Origin: JBFEYJ01 sp041563315
Lineage (GTDB): Bacteria > Pseudomonadota > Gammaproteobacteria > Thiohalomonadales > Thiohalomonadaceae
NCBI GenBank assembly: GCA_041563315.1
Contig: JBFFNE010000046.1
Coordinates: forward strand, 1 to 22,825
DNA: 22,825 nt
Reading direction: 5' to 3'
Shown: one piece after another, positions 22,819 through 22,825 of the stretch
How positions within the stretch are numbered: position 1 is the stretch's first letter
Layout of the letters: each line of letters starts with the position of its first letter
Translations under genes and position numbers: made by a program
The notes under the pieces: generated by a model
What the model was told of the DNA's origin: nothing
The model's database searches: none
What the model saw: the letters and a program-made list of their open reading frames with translations, nothing else

Positions 22819-22825
22819 GAGGGTC

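Larger units (their letters stand above)
22417..22825. other. 409-base gene-free region upstream of glyA to the window edge
   Basis: No coding sequence is supported. It holds, in order, a 6-bp hairpin GCCGGT-CAA-ACCGGC (22489-22503) in the probable glyA leader or promoter zone, an AT-rich stretch with a T7 run near 22560, the 18-copy heptad array, and a dRS3-like inverted repeat at the edge. I could not place a convincing glyA promoter. Confidence 0.7.

Overview
The window looks like a chromosomal housekeeping segment from a gammaproteobacterium. The proteins resemble gammaproteobacterial families throughout. The gene order also follows the E. coli arrangement in which nrdR-ribD-(rib)-nusB-thiL-pgpA converges on dxs-ispA-xseB. 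Genus cannot be fixed from the sequence; a free-living, possibly autotrophic lineage is a guess only. I see no rRNA or tRNA gene, transposase, phage gene, CRISPR array or toxin/defence module.

Layout. 1-4500, plus strand: the 3' part of glgA (glycogen synthase), then ppc (PEP carboxylase) behind its own promoter-like sequence and a perfect CRP-type palindrome, then a 67-residue SAP/Rho-N-like protein with four cysteines, ending in a strong hairpin terminator shared with panD. 4529-10212, minus strand: an outer-membrane-barrel protein, pcnB, folK, a deoxynucleoside kinase, panB and panC, then panD behind its own promoter. These cover mRNA polyadenylation, folate, dNTP salvage and pantothenate/CoA synthesis. 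10411-15008, plus strand: xseB-ispA-dxs (exonuclease VII, isoprenoids), then the overlapping pair queD-folE2 (deazapurine/pterin synthesis). 15062-22416, minus strand: glyA, nrdR, ribD, ribE, ribB(A), ribH, nusB, thiL, pgpA, giving riboflavin synthesis plus one-carbon, dNTP-regulatory, thiamine-phosphate and phospholipid functions.

The unusual material is mostly non-coding. It comprises two REP-type inverted-repeat elements (one supplies the pgpA stop codon), a 256-bp nested inverted-repeat element between ispA and dxs, 18 perfect copies of a 7-bp repeat upstream of glyA, related degenerate heptads downstream of glyA, and a short IR of the ATTCC-N-GGAAT type at the right edge. Among the proteins, the riboflavin gene annotated by family as RibBA has lost the zinc and catalytic motifs of its GTP cyclohydrolase II half. 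I found no convincing novel multi-gene system; the repeats and a few candidate regulatory sites deserve the second look.
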